Assembly: GCA_026120185.1 (NCBI GenBank)
Contig: JANUWF010001165.1
Location: 3,410,001-3,474,000, forward strand
Reading direction: 5' to 3'
Origin: Voacanga thouarsii
Lineage: Eukaryota > Streptophyta > Magnoliopsida > Gentianales > Apocynaceae
DNA: 64,000 nt
Below the pieces are notes generated by a model, which saw only the letters and a program-made list of their open reading frames with translations, made no database searches and was not told where the DNA came from. A program made the position numbers and the translations under genes. Of this stretch, positions 1-10,540 are shown piece by piece (the stretch's first letter is position 1; each line of letters opens with the position of its first letter).

Positions 1-1435
1 GAGTTGAGTAATTAATCAAGCATATTCGATGGATAGCAAAGCCATGTTTTATTGTGATAATAATGGATGGGAATTGTGATGGTCAAATGAAGACCTTTTT
101 GATATATTATTCATATCTTCAATGGATATATGATCGTAGTGTATGTACTTTGAGGATTAGATGATTTATTTGAAGTTAGATAATGGATCATGATTTGTTA
201 TGGGAATAAATGAGTTTAATGCATGTTTGAGTCGATTGAGACCCTGATCATGATACTATATGATTCTAGATCAGGAGGGTACTTGAAGGAAGTAAGCTGT
301 GATTTTATGTTATTTATTTGAGGCATATCTAGTAAGTCCTTGCATAAACTCTTTTGTTAAATGTTGTGATGGCAAGTCGAATGTTGTAAAGCTTTGTGAG
401 GCTATTGTTGAACTATGATTATTTGGATTGTAAACGTGGACGTTTAAGCTCTAAATGGTTTTGTCAACCTAATGCCTTTATCAAGACTGCTCTTTTTCTT
501 AAATATTTTAGAAAACTCTTTTTTCAAGAAAATCACGTTTTACAAAGCCAAAAGTATGGACTTATTATTATGAGACAGGAATTGATAGATATGTTTGTTG
601 AGTACTCAATATGGGTAGGCTAACAATACTATTCTTGGAAGGCTAGAGTAAGTCTTCTGGCAGGAGGCCACCTCCAGAAGATAAGCTCTGCTTGAAAAGG
701 CGACAGTGTTGGTTGGTCAGGCCAGTTCAAGCTAGCATTTATACATGGTAAGGTATCATTTATTTTCCCGGCATGGATACCCGGATGGTTTTGTTGCGTG
801 TAGAGATGGAGGAGTTTCTCACCCGGTAGGTTGTACACTCACCTTCGATCAAAACGCCCAAAGTGTGGTAACTGATCCAAGCAAGATACACAAAGTGTGG
901 TGCCTTGGCCATTTTCTTATCATGGGGTTCAAAGTGTGGCACCATGACTGTTTATTCAAGTGGATGATTTGTTTTGTACAAAGTGTGACAATGAGAAAAA
1001 CCCACTCCTTGCCAAGAGAAATTATTTATGACTTGCCAAATATTTCTGCAAATGTTTTCACTATGCATACATAAATTGTTCAAAGTACCATGTGCACACA
1101 CAGGACTTACTGAGATGTTAATATCACATTGTTTATATTATATTTTCAGGAGATTGATTATGCTGAGCAAGCGGGAAGTGTAGTAGTTGGAGTTTTGTTA
1201 TTTTTCATTATGTTTTGAGAAACAATTGTTGATTTATTCTTCGGGAACTGATGCTTCCTTTTATCTAGTTTTGCTCCCGTTTGAGCCTGATATAATAAGA
1301 GTTTTTCTTTATTTATCTAAGTTTGATTTCTTTGGTTTGTCTTTATATTATTGTACCTCGTTTTAAAGACCCCTTGTCCTCGGGACAGGGTGACATCCCA
1401 TCCCTTTTTAGGGTACGTAGTAGGGTGGTGTTACA
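1..1435 (+). repeat. 5' LTR of element A (3' portion only)
   Basis: This stretch aligns without large gaps to 13642-15079, the end of the same element's 3' LTR. It ends in TGTTACA, followed two bases later by the primer binding site. By eye it differs from the 3' LTR at about 71 of 1224 compared positions, plus a 211-bp block (912-1122) with no difference. It carries four copies of CAAAGTGTG(G/A) near 859, 891, 930 and 979 and the palindrome TTGAGTACTCAA at 598-609. The upstream part of the LTR lies outside the window. ORF-like stretches here (for example 396-623 and 745-1074) are chance frames within the LTR. Confidence 0.92.
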
Positions 1436-1437
1436 AG

Positions 1438-1449
1438 TGATATTAAAGC
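1438..1449 (+). other. Primer binding site of element A (tRNA-iMet type)
   Basis: TGATATTAAAGC lies two bases after the LTR end. The usual plant tRNA-iMet primer site is TGGTATCAGAGC. The three differences are G to A, C to T and G to A. Confidence 0.8.
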
Positions 1450-1534
1450 CTAGGTTTAGGTAATTATTTGACTTTCTGGATTTTATTTCTTAAGTATTTT
1501 GATCTGGTGCTAATATTTATATTTTGTTTTTTGT

Positions 1535-2407
1535 ATGGTCAACAGAGTTGTATCGATTGTAAGAGACTAGCCCGCTGGCTGCGGGAATCCACCTACCCTA
1601 CTACCTGTAGCAGATCTACCCTCGTCTGATTCAGAGATAGAGTCGGAAGGAGGTTTAGTTTTGAGTGAGGATGAAACGGAGCATGAGCCGCCTATGCTAG
1701 ACGACCCGGTGGTCGAGGCATAGATGGAGGTTAATGGAAGCCTAGGAGAGTACAATGGGGATGATGAGGGTGAGGTAGTTGAGCTTGCTGGTGAAAGTAA
1801 TGAGGATGAAGAGATGGCCGAGCTAAGTGAAGGGGGGGCAAATGAGCTTTGGGATGAGTGGGATGATGAGAGTGGGGGAGAGATGGTTGGGATAGAGGTA
1901 GAGGGTGAGGAGGTGATGGAGGTTCCCCAGACCCCACAGATAGGTGAGATTGATAGAACTTCTACTTGCTTTGACCTTAAGGAGTCCAGTGATGAGGGAC
2001 ATAGGCCGAAGGATGGAGTTACCCCAGCAGTGAGGGAACTTAGGCAGCCCGTTTTAGGAATGGAAGATAAGGAAAAAAGTAAGCTAGAAGAGGGTCATAA
2101 GAGGAGTAGACTTTGATATGGACTGGGGATAGATGGCAAGTTGAGGAGAGAGGGATTGTTAGATCTATCTGATTTGAAGGATGACAGGCCTGCACCTAAG
2201 ACTGTGATTAAATTAGCCTTAGATGAGTTCTATGAGACAGCCATGAGAGCTAAGAGGGGCAAGGAGGGTGATTCAAGATAGCCAAGTGAGAGCGCTGGTT
2301 TTGCGAGGGATTACATAGGGAAGCCCGATAGCTCCGTGGGGTGGCTTGTGGAACCAGCCTCTGACGATTCAAATGCCTCTGCTAACACTAGAGAGAGTCG
2401 AGTATAG
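1535..2407 (+). pseudogene. Acidic pre-gag ORF of element A (about 290 codons, unknown function)
   Basis: One reading frame runs from the ATG at 1535 to the TAG at 2405 with only four internal stops (TAG 1568, TAG 1721, TGA 2114, TAG 2279). The predicted product is strongly acidic, with many Asp/Glu runs in its first 150 residues, and a more mixed C-terminal part rich in Lys/Arg. I recognise no domain. It starts 86 bases after the primer site and ends about 315 bases before gag, so it is not a 5' extension of gag. A second chromovirus fragment (57105-57365) has a related frame at the same place, with an ATGGTC start and the shared residues LPSSD followed by an acidic stretch. Extra ORFs before gag are known in Ogre/Tat elements; I do not know one described for this chromovirus type. 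Confidence 0.6.
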
Positions 2408-2723
2408 AAGACCAGCAGCATTTACTCTTTCTCTTTCGAGATTTTCATTCCTTGGTTCATTTATTCTTTTCAAAGAAGCATGTTGCTTGTAGGACTCAAT
2501 TATTTTATTGAATGTAAAGGTATCTCATGTGATAACCTCTTCTTTACGAAAGCATGGTTTTTATGAAAAGTATGAGTTTTATTTATTACTTTGTTTTTCC
2601 CTACATAATGTCATCAAATTTTCTTCTAAAATGAGTAGATATCATTATTATTAACTGATCATACACCTGAGCATACTTTTTCCCCCTTGGTAACTATCTG
2701 ACTTTGAGTGACTGTGGTCTAAG
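2408..2723 (+). other. Non-coding spacer before gag of element A
   Basis: About 315 bases between the pre-gag ORF and the gag start. They are T-rich and show no sustained frame. No splice site or promoter could be supported. Confidence 0.5.
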
Positions 2724-3959
2724 ATGGCACCAAGACGCAGGACGGTCGTGCATAGCAAAATCGTGCAGGAAAGTGCATCCTCAACTCCGAAATTTGAGCA
2801 GATGCATCGTTCCACACCCGATGTGGAAGAACACTTGCAGCAGGACAAAGAGTTAGCTTCAGAGAGGTCTCAGGATGTGACCATAGGACAAGCCTTTGAC
2901 AAGATGGCTTCAATCCTACAGAATCTAACAGAAAGAGTGGACAAGGTGGCCAAGAAATCACCGCGGGGAGAGGATGAGGCCCTGGAGCGTTTCCTGAAGT
3001 TCCAACCTCCCACATTTCAGGGGGAGGTGGAGCAGAACGAGAAGGCAGAATAGTGGATCGAATAGATGGATGATATCTTTGCTACTTTGTAGTACTCAGA
3101 ACAGAGAATGGTGAAGTTTGCTGCTTTTTGGCTGAGGGGACCATCACAAGCATGGTAGCAGCGGGTATAGAGTGATTGGAACAGAGAGGAGCAGGAATGG
3201 ACATATGAAAACTTTACTGAAACTTTCCGTGCTGAGTACATTCCCCGGTGGATAGCTGAGAAGAGGGAGGATGAGTTCCAAACCCTCAAGAAGGGAAACA
3301 TGTCAGTTGCTCAGTATGCAGCCCGATTCACGTAGTTGTCCAAGTACTGCAAATGCTTGGTCGACATGGAGCAGTAGCACACCCGACAGTTTGTGAAGGG
3401 GTTGAGGCCAGATTTGAGGAAGGCATTGGCTCCATCGCCTCCAACATCGTATACTGCCGCCGTGGACACAGTATCCCAGACGGAGAATGAAGATTGGTAT
3501 CGACTAGTGAGCAGGCCTTTTCAACCGACTCGTCCACCAATGAGGCCTTCGAGTAACAAGCGACCTGCGGGCTCTATGCCATGGGGAAATCGGGGTAAGC
3601 AGCCTCGAGTGCCTATGCCAGGTCTGATGCAAAGTAATCTGAATTACCAACTCTGTGGAAGACGTGGCCACACTGAGAGGAACGACTGGAGTAATGGGGG
3701 AGTAAGGAGGTGCTTCAACTGTGGAGACCCAAGTCATCTGAGGAACGCCTGCCCTAAACCTTTAAGGATTGGGCAGACAGCCCGGACCCAGCCGATGGGA
3801 GTCAACCGAGGTGCTGCTGCTGTAACAGCTGGAACGGGAAGTCAGAAGCCCCAAGTGAAGACCAATGTCTTTGCCCTAAACAGAGACGAAGTTGGAGTGG
3901 ACGCAGTCGTGATTAAAGGTAACCTTTCTATCCAAGGACGTCTTGTTAATGTTTTATAG
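2724..3959 (+). pseudogene. gag: gag of element A (capsid/nucleocapsid), decayed
   Basis: Gag packages the element RNA in cytoplasmic particles. The start MAPRRR at 2724 opens a basic N-terminus. The retrotransposon gag domain follows (3000-3420), including FLKFQPPTFQG, then AAFWLRGPSQAW, YIPRWIAEKREDEF and QFVKGLRP. A proline-rich hinge leads to two zinc knuckles near 3640-3760. The second, CFNCGDPSHLRNAC, keeps the CX2CX4HX4C pattern; the first has lost its first and last cysteines. Stops interrupt the frame, among them TAG at 3051, TAG in the Trp/Gln-rich segment 3060-3180, and TAG near 3334 and 3376. Several of these sit where the family has Trp or Gln, so each needs only one transition. 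Confidence 0.9.
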
Positions 3960-4438
3960 ATCCAGGATCCATATACTCTTACATAAGCAAAGTATGTGCA
4001 TTGCATTTGGGTTGGGAAGGAAAGGAATTGCCGTATACCTTAGTAGTAAGCTCACCCTTGGGAAAGGTGGTAAAAGCGGGTAAGATAATGGGAAGCTGTG
4101 AAGTTCAGGTAGGGAAAGAGATTTTAGAAGCAAACCTTATAATTCTACCCATACACAATTATGACCTGATCTTGGGCATTGATTGGTTGTCGAAGTACAG
4201 AGCATGTGTGGACTGTAGGATGAAGACGGTGCAGTTTGTGAGGCCCGGTCGAGATGTGATTGAATTGAATGGTAAGCGAGCAAAGGAACTGAAATTCTTG
4301 ATTGCTGGTGCTAAGGCCCGGAAGTTGCTCAAAAGAGAATGTACAGGATATTTAGCGTATCTTTTGAACAAACCCAAAGATCAGTGTACCTTGGAGAGTA
4401 CGGAGGTGGTAAAGGACTTTCCAAACATTTTCCGCTGA
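3957..4438 (+). pseudogene. pol: Aspartic protease segment of element A pol
   Basis: A retropepsin-like domain that would cleave the Gag-Pol precursor. The active-site region near 3957-3990 needs a one-base frame change and reads DPGS instead of the usual D-S/T-G. It is followed by ISKVCALHLGWEGKEL, and then by NYDLILGIDWLSKYRA, the conserved second half of gypsy proteases. An open frame runs 4001-4438 and leads into the linker before RT. With an altered active-site triad and a frameshift it cannot be functional. Confidence 0.85.
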
Positions 4439-5720
4439 GCTCACTTCTCTACCCCTTAAATGGGAAGTTGAGTTTACCATGGACCTGATTCCTGCAGCAG
4501 AACCTGCGTCAAGAACCCTCTACCGGATGGCACCGACGGAACTGAAGGAGTTAAATGAGCAATTGGAAGAGATGGTGAGGCAAGGCTACATTCAACCGAG
4601 TACGTCGCCATAAAAAGCTCCGGTGTTGTTTGTTAAGAAGAAAGATGGTACTTTGAGGTTATGCATTGATTATCGGGGACTGAACAACTTAACGATCAAG
4701 AACAAGTACTCTCTACCCTTGATTGATGAGTTGTTTAATCAACTTCAAGGCGCCGCTTGCTTTTCAAAATTAGACCTGCGGCAATGATACTATCAGGTGA
4801 GGATCAAGGAGGAAGACATTCCCAAGACTGCTTTCAATACGCGGTATGGCCACTATGAATTTGTGGTGATGCCGTTCGGTGTAACCAATGCACCAGCGGT
4901 TTTTATAGACTTGATGCATTTTGTTTTCCAGCCATACTTGGACAAGTTTGTAGTTGTTTTCATTAATGATATCTTAATCTACTCCAAGAATCTGGAGGAT
5001 CACGCGGAGCACTTAAGATTGGTGTTGGAAAAGTTGAGGGAATTCAAGCTCTTCTCTAAGTTTAGTAAATGTGAGTTTTGGTTAAGCTCGGTATCCTTTC
5101 TTGGCTATGTGATATCCAAGGATGGGATCAAGGTGGACCCTGCTAAAGTGGATGCCATAGCTAATTGGAAGCAACCGGAGAATATTATCGAGATACAAAG
5201 TTTTCTCGGATTGGCTGGGTACTACTGGCGTTTCATTAAGAATTTTTCTACTCTAGCTTCACCGATGACGCGACTATTAAAGAAGGATGTCGCTTTTGCT
5301 TGGAACAAGAAGTGTGAGAAGAGTTTCCAAGAGCTTAAGAGGAGGTTGACTACAGCACCCGTATTGAGCCTACCCGAGGCTAACAAGCCCTATGCACTCT
5401 ACACAGATGCATCCAAGGAAGGTCTAAGAGCTGTGCTGATGTAAGGTGGGAAGGTCATAGCTTATGCATCTAGGAAGCTAAGGCCGCATGAAATTAATTA
5501 TCCGACTCATGACTTGGTGCTGGCAACCATAGTGTTTGCCTTGAAGAAGTGGAGACATTATCTATACGGAGCCAAATATGAAGTCTTCACCGACCATAAG
5601 AGTTTGAAGTACATCTTCACACAGAAGGACTTAAATCTCCGACAGCGTAGATGGATAGAGTTCCTGGAGGAGTATAGGTGTCCCAATTAATTATCACCCT
5701 GGAAAAGTGATTATGGTAGT
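4439..5720 (+). pseudogene. pol: Reverse transcriptase and RNase H of element A, catalytic Asp changed
   Basis: RT copies the element RNA into DNA and RNase H removes the RNA. Recognisable RT blocks are [41 protein letters not shown] (then a TGA) and [15 protein letters not shown]. The catalytic block reads [13 protein letters not shown]: gypsy RTs have FIDD or YIDD here, so one metal-binding Asp is now Asn (GAT to AAT, near 4966). RNase H follows with [10 protein letters not shown] (catalytic Asp kept), a TAA at 5442, then [13 protein letters not shown]. Stops also occur at 4612 and 4783. The longest open piece is 4797-5444. Confidence 0.93.
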
Positions 5721-7085
5721 TGACGCTTTGAGTCATAAAGTGAAGATAGCACATTTGAGAATGCAAGAGGTGTCGGCAGTGCAGGAAATCCTAGAGCAGG
5801 AAGCGGAAGTTCAAGAAGGGAAGATCTGCATAAGTAACTTGACCATGAAGCCCGATCTGAAGTAGGAAATTGTGGCCGCCCAGCAAAGTAGTGTGGAATT
5901 TCAGGCCTTCAAAGAGAAAGAAATTGCGAGGGGAGGAAAAGATTTTCAGACCGACGAGAAAGGGGTACTGTATTTTCAGGATTGCATATGTGTACCTGAC
6001 ACCCAAGACTTAAGGAAAAGGATATTGGACCAAGCTCACAGAAGCAAGTACACCATATAACCTGGGGAAGTAAAGATGTATCGTGACTTGAAAAAGAAAT
6101 ATTGGTGGGCCAGAATGAAGCGAGATATGGTTCAGTATGTATCAACGTGCCTAACATGCAAGAAAGTTAAAGCGGAGCATGAGAAGTCTGTCGGTTTATT
6201 GCAACCATTACCGATTCCCGAGTGAAAATGGGAAGAGGTGACTATGGATTTTGTGAGTGGCCTTCCAATGACCAAGTCGCACAAGGATGCGGTTTGGGTG
6301 GTAGTAGACTGACTGACGAAGACAGCGCATTTTATACCAGTAAATGTAAGGGACTTGATGGAAAAGTTAGCTCGGACTTATACCCAGGAAATTTTAAGGA
6401 TGATGGTGTACCATTAAGCATTGTATTAGATAGGGACCCCGAATTCACTTCGAGATTCTAGAACAAGTTTCAAGAGTCTTTGGGTACTACATTGAAATTC
6501 AGCACCTCTGCTCATCCGCAGACCGACGGTCAATCCAAAAGAGTTATTCAGATATTGGAGGATATGCTCTGAGCATGTATTTTGGACTTTGGAGACAAGT
6601 GGATTGAGTGTTTACCGCATGCAAAATTGGCGTATAACAACAGTTATCAGACATCAGTTGGGATGGCGCCATACGAAGTATTATATGGATGAAAATGTCA
6701 AGTACCAATATATTAAGGATGGACAGAAGAGCGGCATGTTAGGAGTACTGGTGAGGTATGCACACAAGAGATGACGGAAAAGGTTAGGATTATCCGAGAA
6801 AGACTGAGGGCAACGCAAAGCTGATAGAAGAGCTACGCAGATTCCAGGATGAGGGATTTGGAGTTCCAAGTGGGTGATGGTGAATTATTGAAGTTGTCTC
6901 CTAGCAAGGGAATTCTGAGGCATCCGAAAGGGGGGAAGCTGAGTCCTAGGTATCTAGGACCGTTTCCGATAATGGAAAAGGTTGGGCCAGTCGCCTATAG
7001 ATTGGATATACCCGACGGACTGATTGGGATGCATGATGTTTTCCATATGTCTCAATTGAAGAAGTACAACCCCGATCCAAGCTAA
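5721..7085 (+). pseudogene. pol: Integrase of element A, multiply frameshifted
   Basis: Integrase inserts the cDNA. The zinc-binding N-terminus lies at about 6025-6180: HRSKYTI, a stop where the second His is expected, KMYRDLKKKYWW, then CLTCKKVKAEH. The core follows, with TMDFVSGLP (first Asp, near 6241) and VVVD-LTKTAHF with a stop between, then a frameshift through the second Asp region (near 6430, reading IVLDRDPEFTSRF in another frame). The Glu region near 6520-6545 (HPQTDGQS) is in a third frame and lacks a clear Glu. The C-terminal part is open at 6849-7085, with YLGPFPIMEKVGPVAYRLDI and HDVFHMSQLKKY, the typical gypsy integrase GPY/F module. Confidence 0.9.
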
Positions 7086-7286
7086 GTTCTTAATGAAGAA
7101 CCTTTGGAATTGCACCCGAATCTGAGTTATGTGGAGAAACCAGTCAAGATTTTAGAGCTGAGTGTCAAGACTCTTCGGAACAAGCAGATACCTTTGGTGA
7201 AGATACTTTGGGACCATCATGGCGCTCAGGATGCAACGTGGGAAACGGAAGAATGGTTAAGACGGAAGTATCCGGATATGCGCTAA
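7086..7286 (+). pseudogene. Chromodomain at the integrase C-terminus of element A
   Basis: Residues KPVKILELSVKTLRNK, then IPLVKILWDHHGAQDATWE and EEWLRRKYPDMR, form a chromodomain. It is separated from the integrase GPY/F module by a TAA at 7083. In chromoviruses this domain directs insertion to marked chromatin. The first aromatic cage residue of classical chromodomains is not obvious, as in the plant group II type. The element's translation ends at the TAA at 7284. Confidence 0.85.
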
Positions 7287-7321
7287 GGGTATAGCCTTTG
7301 AATTTCGGGGTGACATTATCT

Positions 7322-7335
7322 TAAGGGGGAGGGGA
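7322..7335 (+). other. Polypurine tract of element A
   Basis: TAAGGGGGAGGGGA directly precedes the 3' LTR start TGTAATACCCC. It is the plus-strand primer. Confidence 0.85.
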
Positions 7336-7764
7336 TGTAATACCCCACCCAAAATGACTTTTGACCTATGGGGAAAAAGTCATGAATTGCATAGCATTTC
7401 GCATTTCATGTGATATCTTAAAATTATTTTTGCATGGGTGCATGTGATTTTCAAGGTTGTGCTTGCATTAAATTATTTAAATGTGTTGTTGCATTATTTG
7501 AGAGTTGTTTTAAGTGAAGTTTAGTAGAGGAGATGGAGGGATGAGAATTAGGGTGAAAAAAATTTCCTAGAGAAATGTTACTATCGGTGTTGGTTTGAAA
7601 TAGTGGTTAGGTTTGGTGATTATCCTATAGTGATCCGAGTTCGAATCTTACCTCTTGCGAATTTTAGCTTTTCTTTTTGAATTCTTTTCCTAGATTTCCT
7701 CATGCTTGGCCGAAAATCCCAGCTTTCCTTTCTAAATTTTCAGCGCCATCTTCTTAGGAATAAG
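7336..7764 (+). repeat. 3' LTR of element A, first part
   Basis: It starts TGTAATACCCCACCC after the polypurine tract. A solo LTR inserted after ATAAG (7760-7764). At 7594-7649 it holds a tRNA-like pair of boxes: TAGTGGTTAGG and GAGTTCGAATC. Confidence 0.9.
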
Positions 7765-8021
7765 TGTGAAACCCTAGTTAAAACCAACCTTAGAGTAAGG
7801 GGATTGGGATGCATATCATAATTTATTACATATTTAAATATATTTTTAAATTATTTTCTGTGCTTTGGATTTGAGTTTTATTATCTCGAAAGCTTGGTTG
7901 TGAGTATTGCTTGAGAATGGCAAAATAGTTTTTTTTTTTTTTTTTGTTGAGGTGGAAAAAGGGAGACAACTTGAGGATTGAATAAGAATATAATTTATAG
8001 AGGGAAAATAAGAACAAGAGT

Positions 8022-8090
8022 TATTGTGGTGTAGTGGTTAGAGCCTTAGAATTAGTTCTTGAGGTCTTGGGTTCAAATTCCATTATAGGA
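8022..8090 (+). other. tRNA-like A-box/B-box module inside solo LTR 1
   Basis: TAGTGGTTAGAGCC (A-box-like, near 8032) is followed about 25 bases later by GGGTTCAAATTC (B-box-like, near 8069), with a short self-complementary stretch between them (AGAA...TTCT) at the anticodon-arm position. The same module is kept in the reverse copies at 37588-37654 and 55852-55930. It could be a captured tRNA or SINE head. Pol III activity is not shown. Confidence 0.5.
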
Positions 8091-9708
8091 GCTTTAGCTT
8101 GGTTAAATTTTTTTTTTTGATTGAGAAGTAATAATTTCGGCTTTATGTGCTTCGAGTAGGGTAGAGAAGTTGTCCTAAGAGAGACATGTTAGGAGTATCC
8201 TCATTCTACTCCTTTGCCCTACACGAATTTCCTAAGGGGAATTCATTTTCCCTTGATCTTTAATTTTCCTTATTTCTCAACTCATTATTTGATCAAATTG
8301 TTCTAGCCATTTCCTTTCCAGAATTTTCAATAAAATACTGTGGTTTTGTAGGATCAAAAAGTCTTAGTGAAAGGCATCTTATGGTCTGAAAATGTGGAAG
8401 AGTTGTGGGAGATTCCAAGAGGATAAATCCCTCTAGTGAACTTGCTAAAAATTCACTCTAGCTAGGTTCATTTCTCTTCATGCATAGAACTGAAATTTTC
8501 CAGCTTTGTGTGCCTTCAAGGTTTTGAAATTCTTAACCATTATTCCCTCCCAAATGCTGCCAGAAAAAGACCCTTTTGTTTAGCCTAGAATTTGGATTTT
8601 TCTGGCTATTTTCGGACTGCACAAAAGTGGTGCAAAACTAGAAAACTTCCTGTGCAAATCGCAGCTTTGGAGATCCAAAACCAAGCTTTTTTCTTCCAGA
8701 TTTTGTTCAGTACCTTAGCCATGTTTTTCCTCCATGAAGAAGGCTAGAAACCAGCCTTGAAAGCCCCTGAAATTCCCCTCAAACTCTCTATAAGCTGGCT
8801 GGAAAATGGCAGCTGAAAACTGCCCAGGAAAAATTCCAGCCTGCGAAAATGCTGTGCAGGTTTTTGTCTAGCTTTGTTTCCTAATTCTCTCCTAGCCGAA
8901 ACCCCATTCTTGTTCTGCATAAACCACCCTTAAACCTTCAGTAACTGAGCTCCATTATCTCCCTTAAGCTTCTGTACGAAATTTAGTCATGGCTACACGA
9001 AAATCTCTCCAACAAATCCCTGCAATCATGCTTGATTGATTATCAAAATTCTAGCCACCTTGGTTTAGCAACCTTCCATAAAGTATCCCTCAAATAACCA
9101 AACTTTTTCTTCACCATTATGATCCTTGTTTTTGGCCACCATAAGTCTTCTTAAACCAGCTTTCAATCAACCGAAATACTGCTCAAAACAGTCGGCCATG
9201 GCAGACTTCCAAAGCTCTCCAATAATCAAGATATTCTTGAATATTTAGTTTCCAAATTTGCTTCCTAAAAATATTCTTCAAGGATTTTAACAACTAGCCT
9301 TTCCTTTTCTCTTCCAAACCAAAGAGCCATCTTCCTAAACCCTACAGAAAATTCAGCAGCCCTAGTTCCCACAGAATTTCGGCAGCTGCAAAACAAAATC
9401 TCTTAAATCCCTTCAACCTTCAAGAACACACACAACACACCAAGAACACCTACTCATTCCTTTCACCTAATACCCCTCCAAACCACTTCAAACCTTCTCT
9501 ACAGTTTCCAGATTTAACCTACTCACTGTCGTGAGTCCATCAACACCATTCTTAACATCAAACTCCACAAACCAACTTGTTAGTTTGGATCAAAAACCAG
9601 AAAATTCTGTGAAGGTTCAAGAACACCTTCAAGGTAGGTTTGTTCTAACAACTTCATCTTCTCCAATCTTGATCTCTAGTGAAAATATATATGAATAAAC
9701 ATGCTAAT

Positions 9709-9710
<2 letters not shown>

Positions 9711-9782
<72 letters not shown>
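9711..9782 (+). repeat. (TC)36 microsatellite
   Basis: An uninterrupted 72-bp TC tract inside solo LTR 1. The equivalent sites in the other two copies are much shorter (35971-35990 and 54188-54210). Confidence 0.97.
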
Positions 9783-9784
<2 letters not shown>

Positions 9785-10504
9785 GGCCAAAACTCTCTTC
9801 TCTTGGCTGGATGGCTTCTTCTCCCATGTCCATGCTTTCTCCATCTTCCTTGGACGAAGCTAGGCATCTAGGAGTTGAGGTCCATTCTAAACTCCTTCAA
9901 GGTATTCCCCAACCAAGTAAGTCCCTTCAATCTCTCTTTTAAATTCTAGATTCATGTCTCTAGGATGATGTTGATAGTATGTGGATTGTGATAGGATTCG
10001 AGTATGTATTGTTGAGATTGAAGAATGAATATATGTATGATTGTGAAGGAGATGGGATTTATGCATGGAAGGTTTATCTTGGTTGATTGAATGATGATTT
10101 GGGGTTTGATGCATGTTTCCATGTCTTAAGTAGTATTTGTGATGAAGTATGCTAGAGATTATTCCACCTTTGGTGAATATGATTTATATTCATGTTGGAT
10201 TATTGAAGCCATGATCATATTTATGCTAGTAGAGGTTAGATCATGTCTTGATAAATTTAGATCTATGCTTATATGCATGATTTGGATGATTTGATGAATT
10301 GAAGAATTGTTTATGTTCTTGATTGTGGTTAGCCATAGAAATTTGATCATGATCTAGTTGTCCCTAAGCTAATTTTTATTTTATGAATAAAATATTTAAT
10401 AATATAATTTTTCTAGTAATTTCAAAAAACCCTAGGAAGGGTAGATCTGGATTATTATACATAATAAGGATATTTTAGTCAAATAAATAATAGTTTTTGC
10501 TAGA

Positions 10505-10540
<36 letters not shown>

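Noticed and set aside
1731..1937. Reverse His/Pro-rich ORF
   Set aside because: Antisense shadow of the acidic pre-gag ORF.
9679..9942. Forward ORF with a Ser-Leu repeat
   Set aside because: It is the translation of the (TC)n tract inside a solo LTR.
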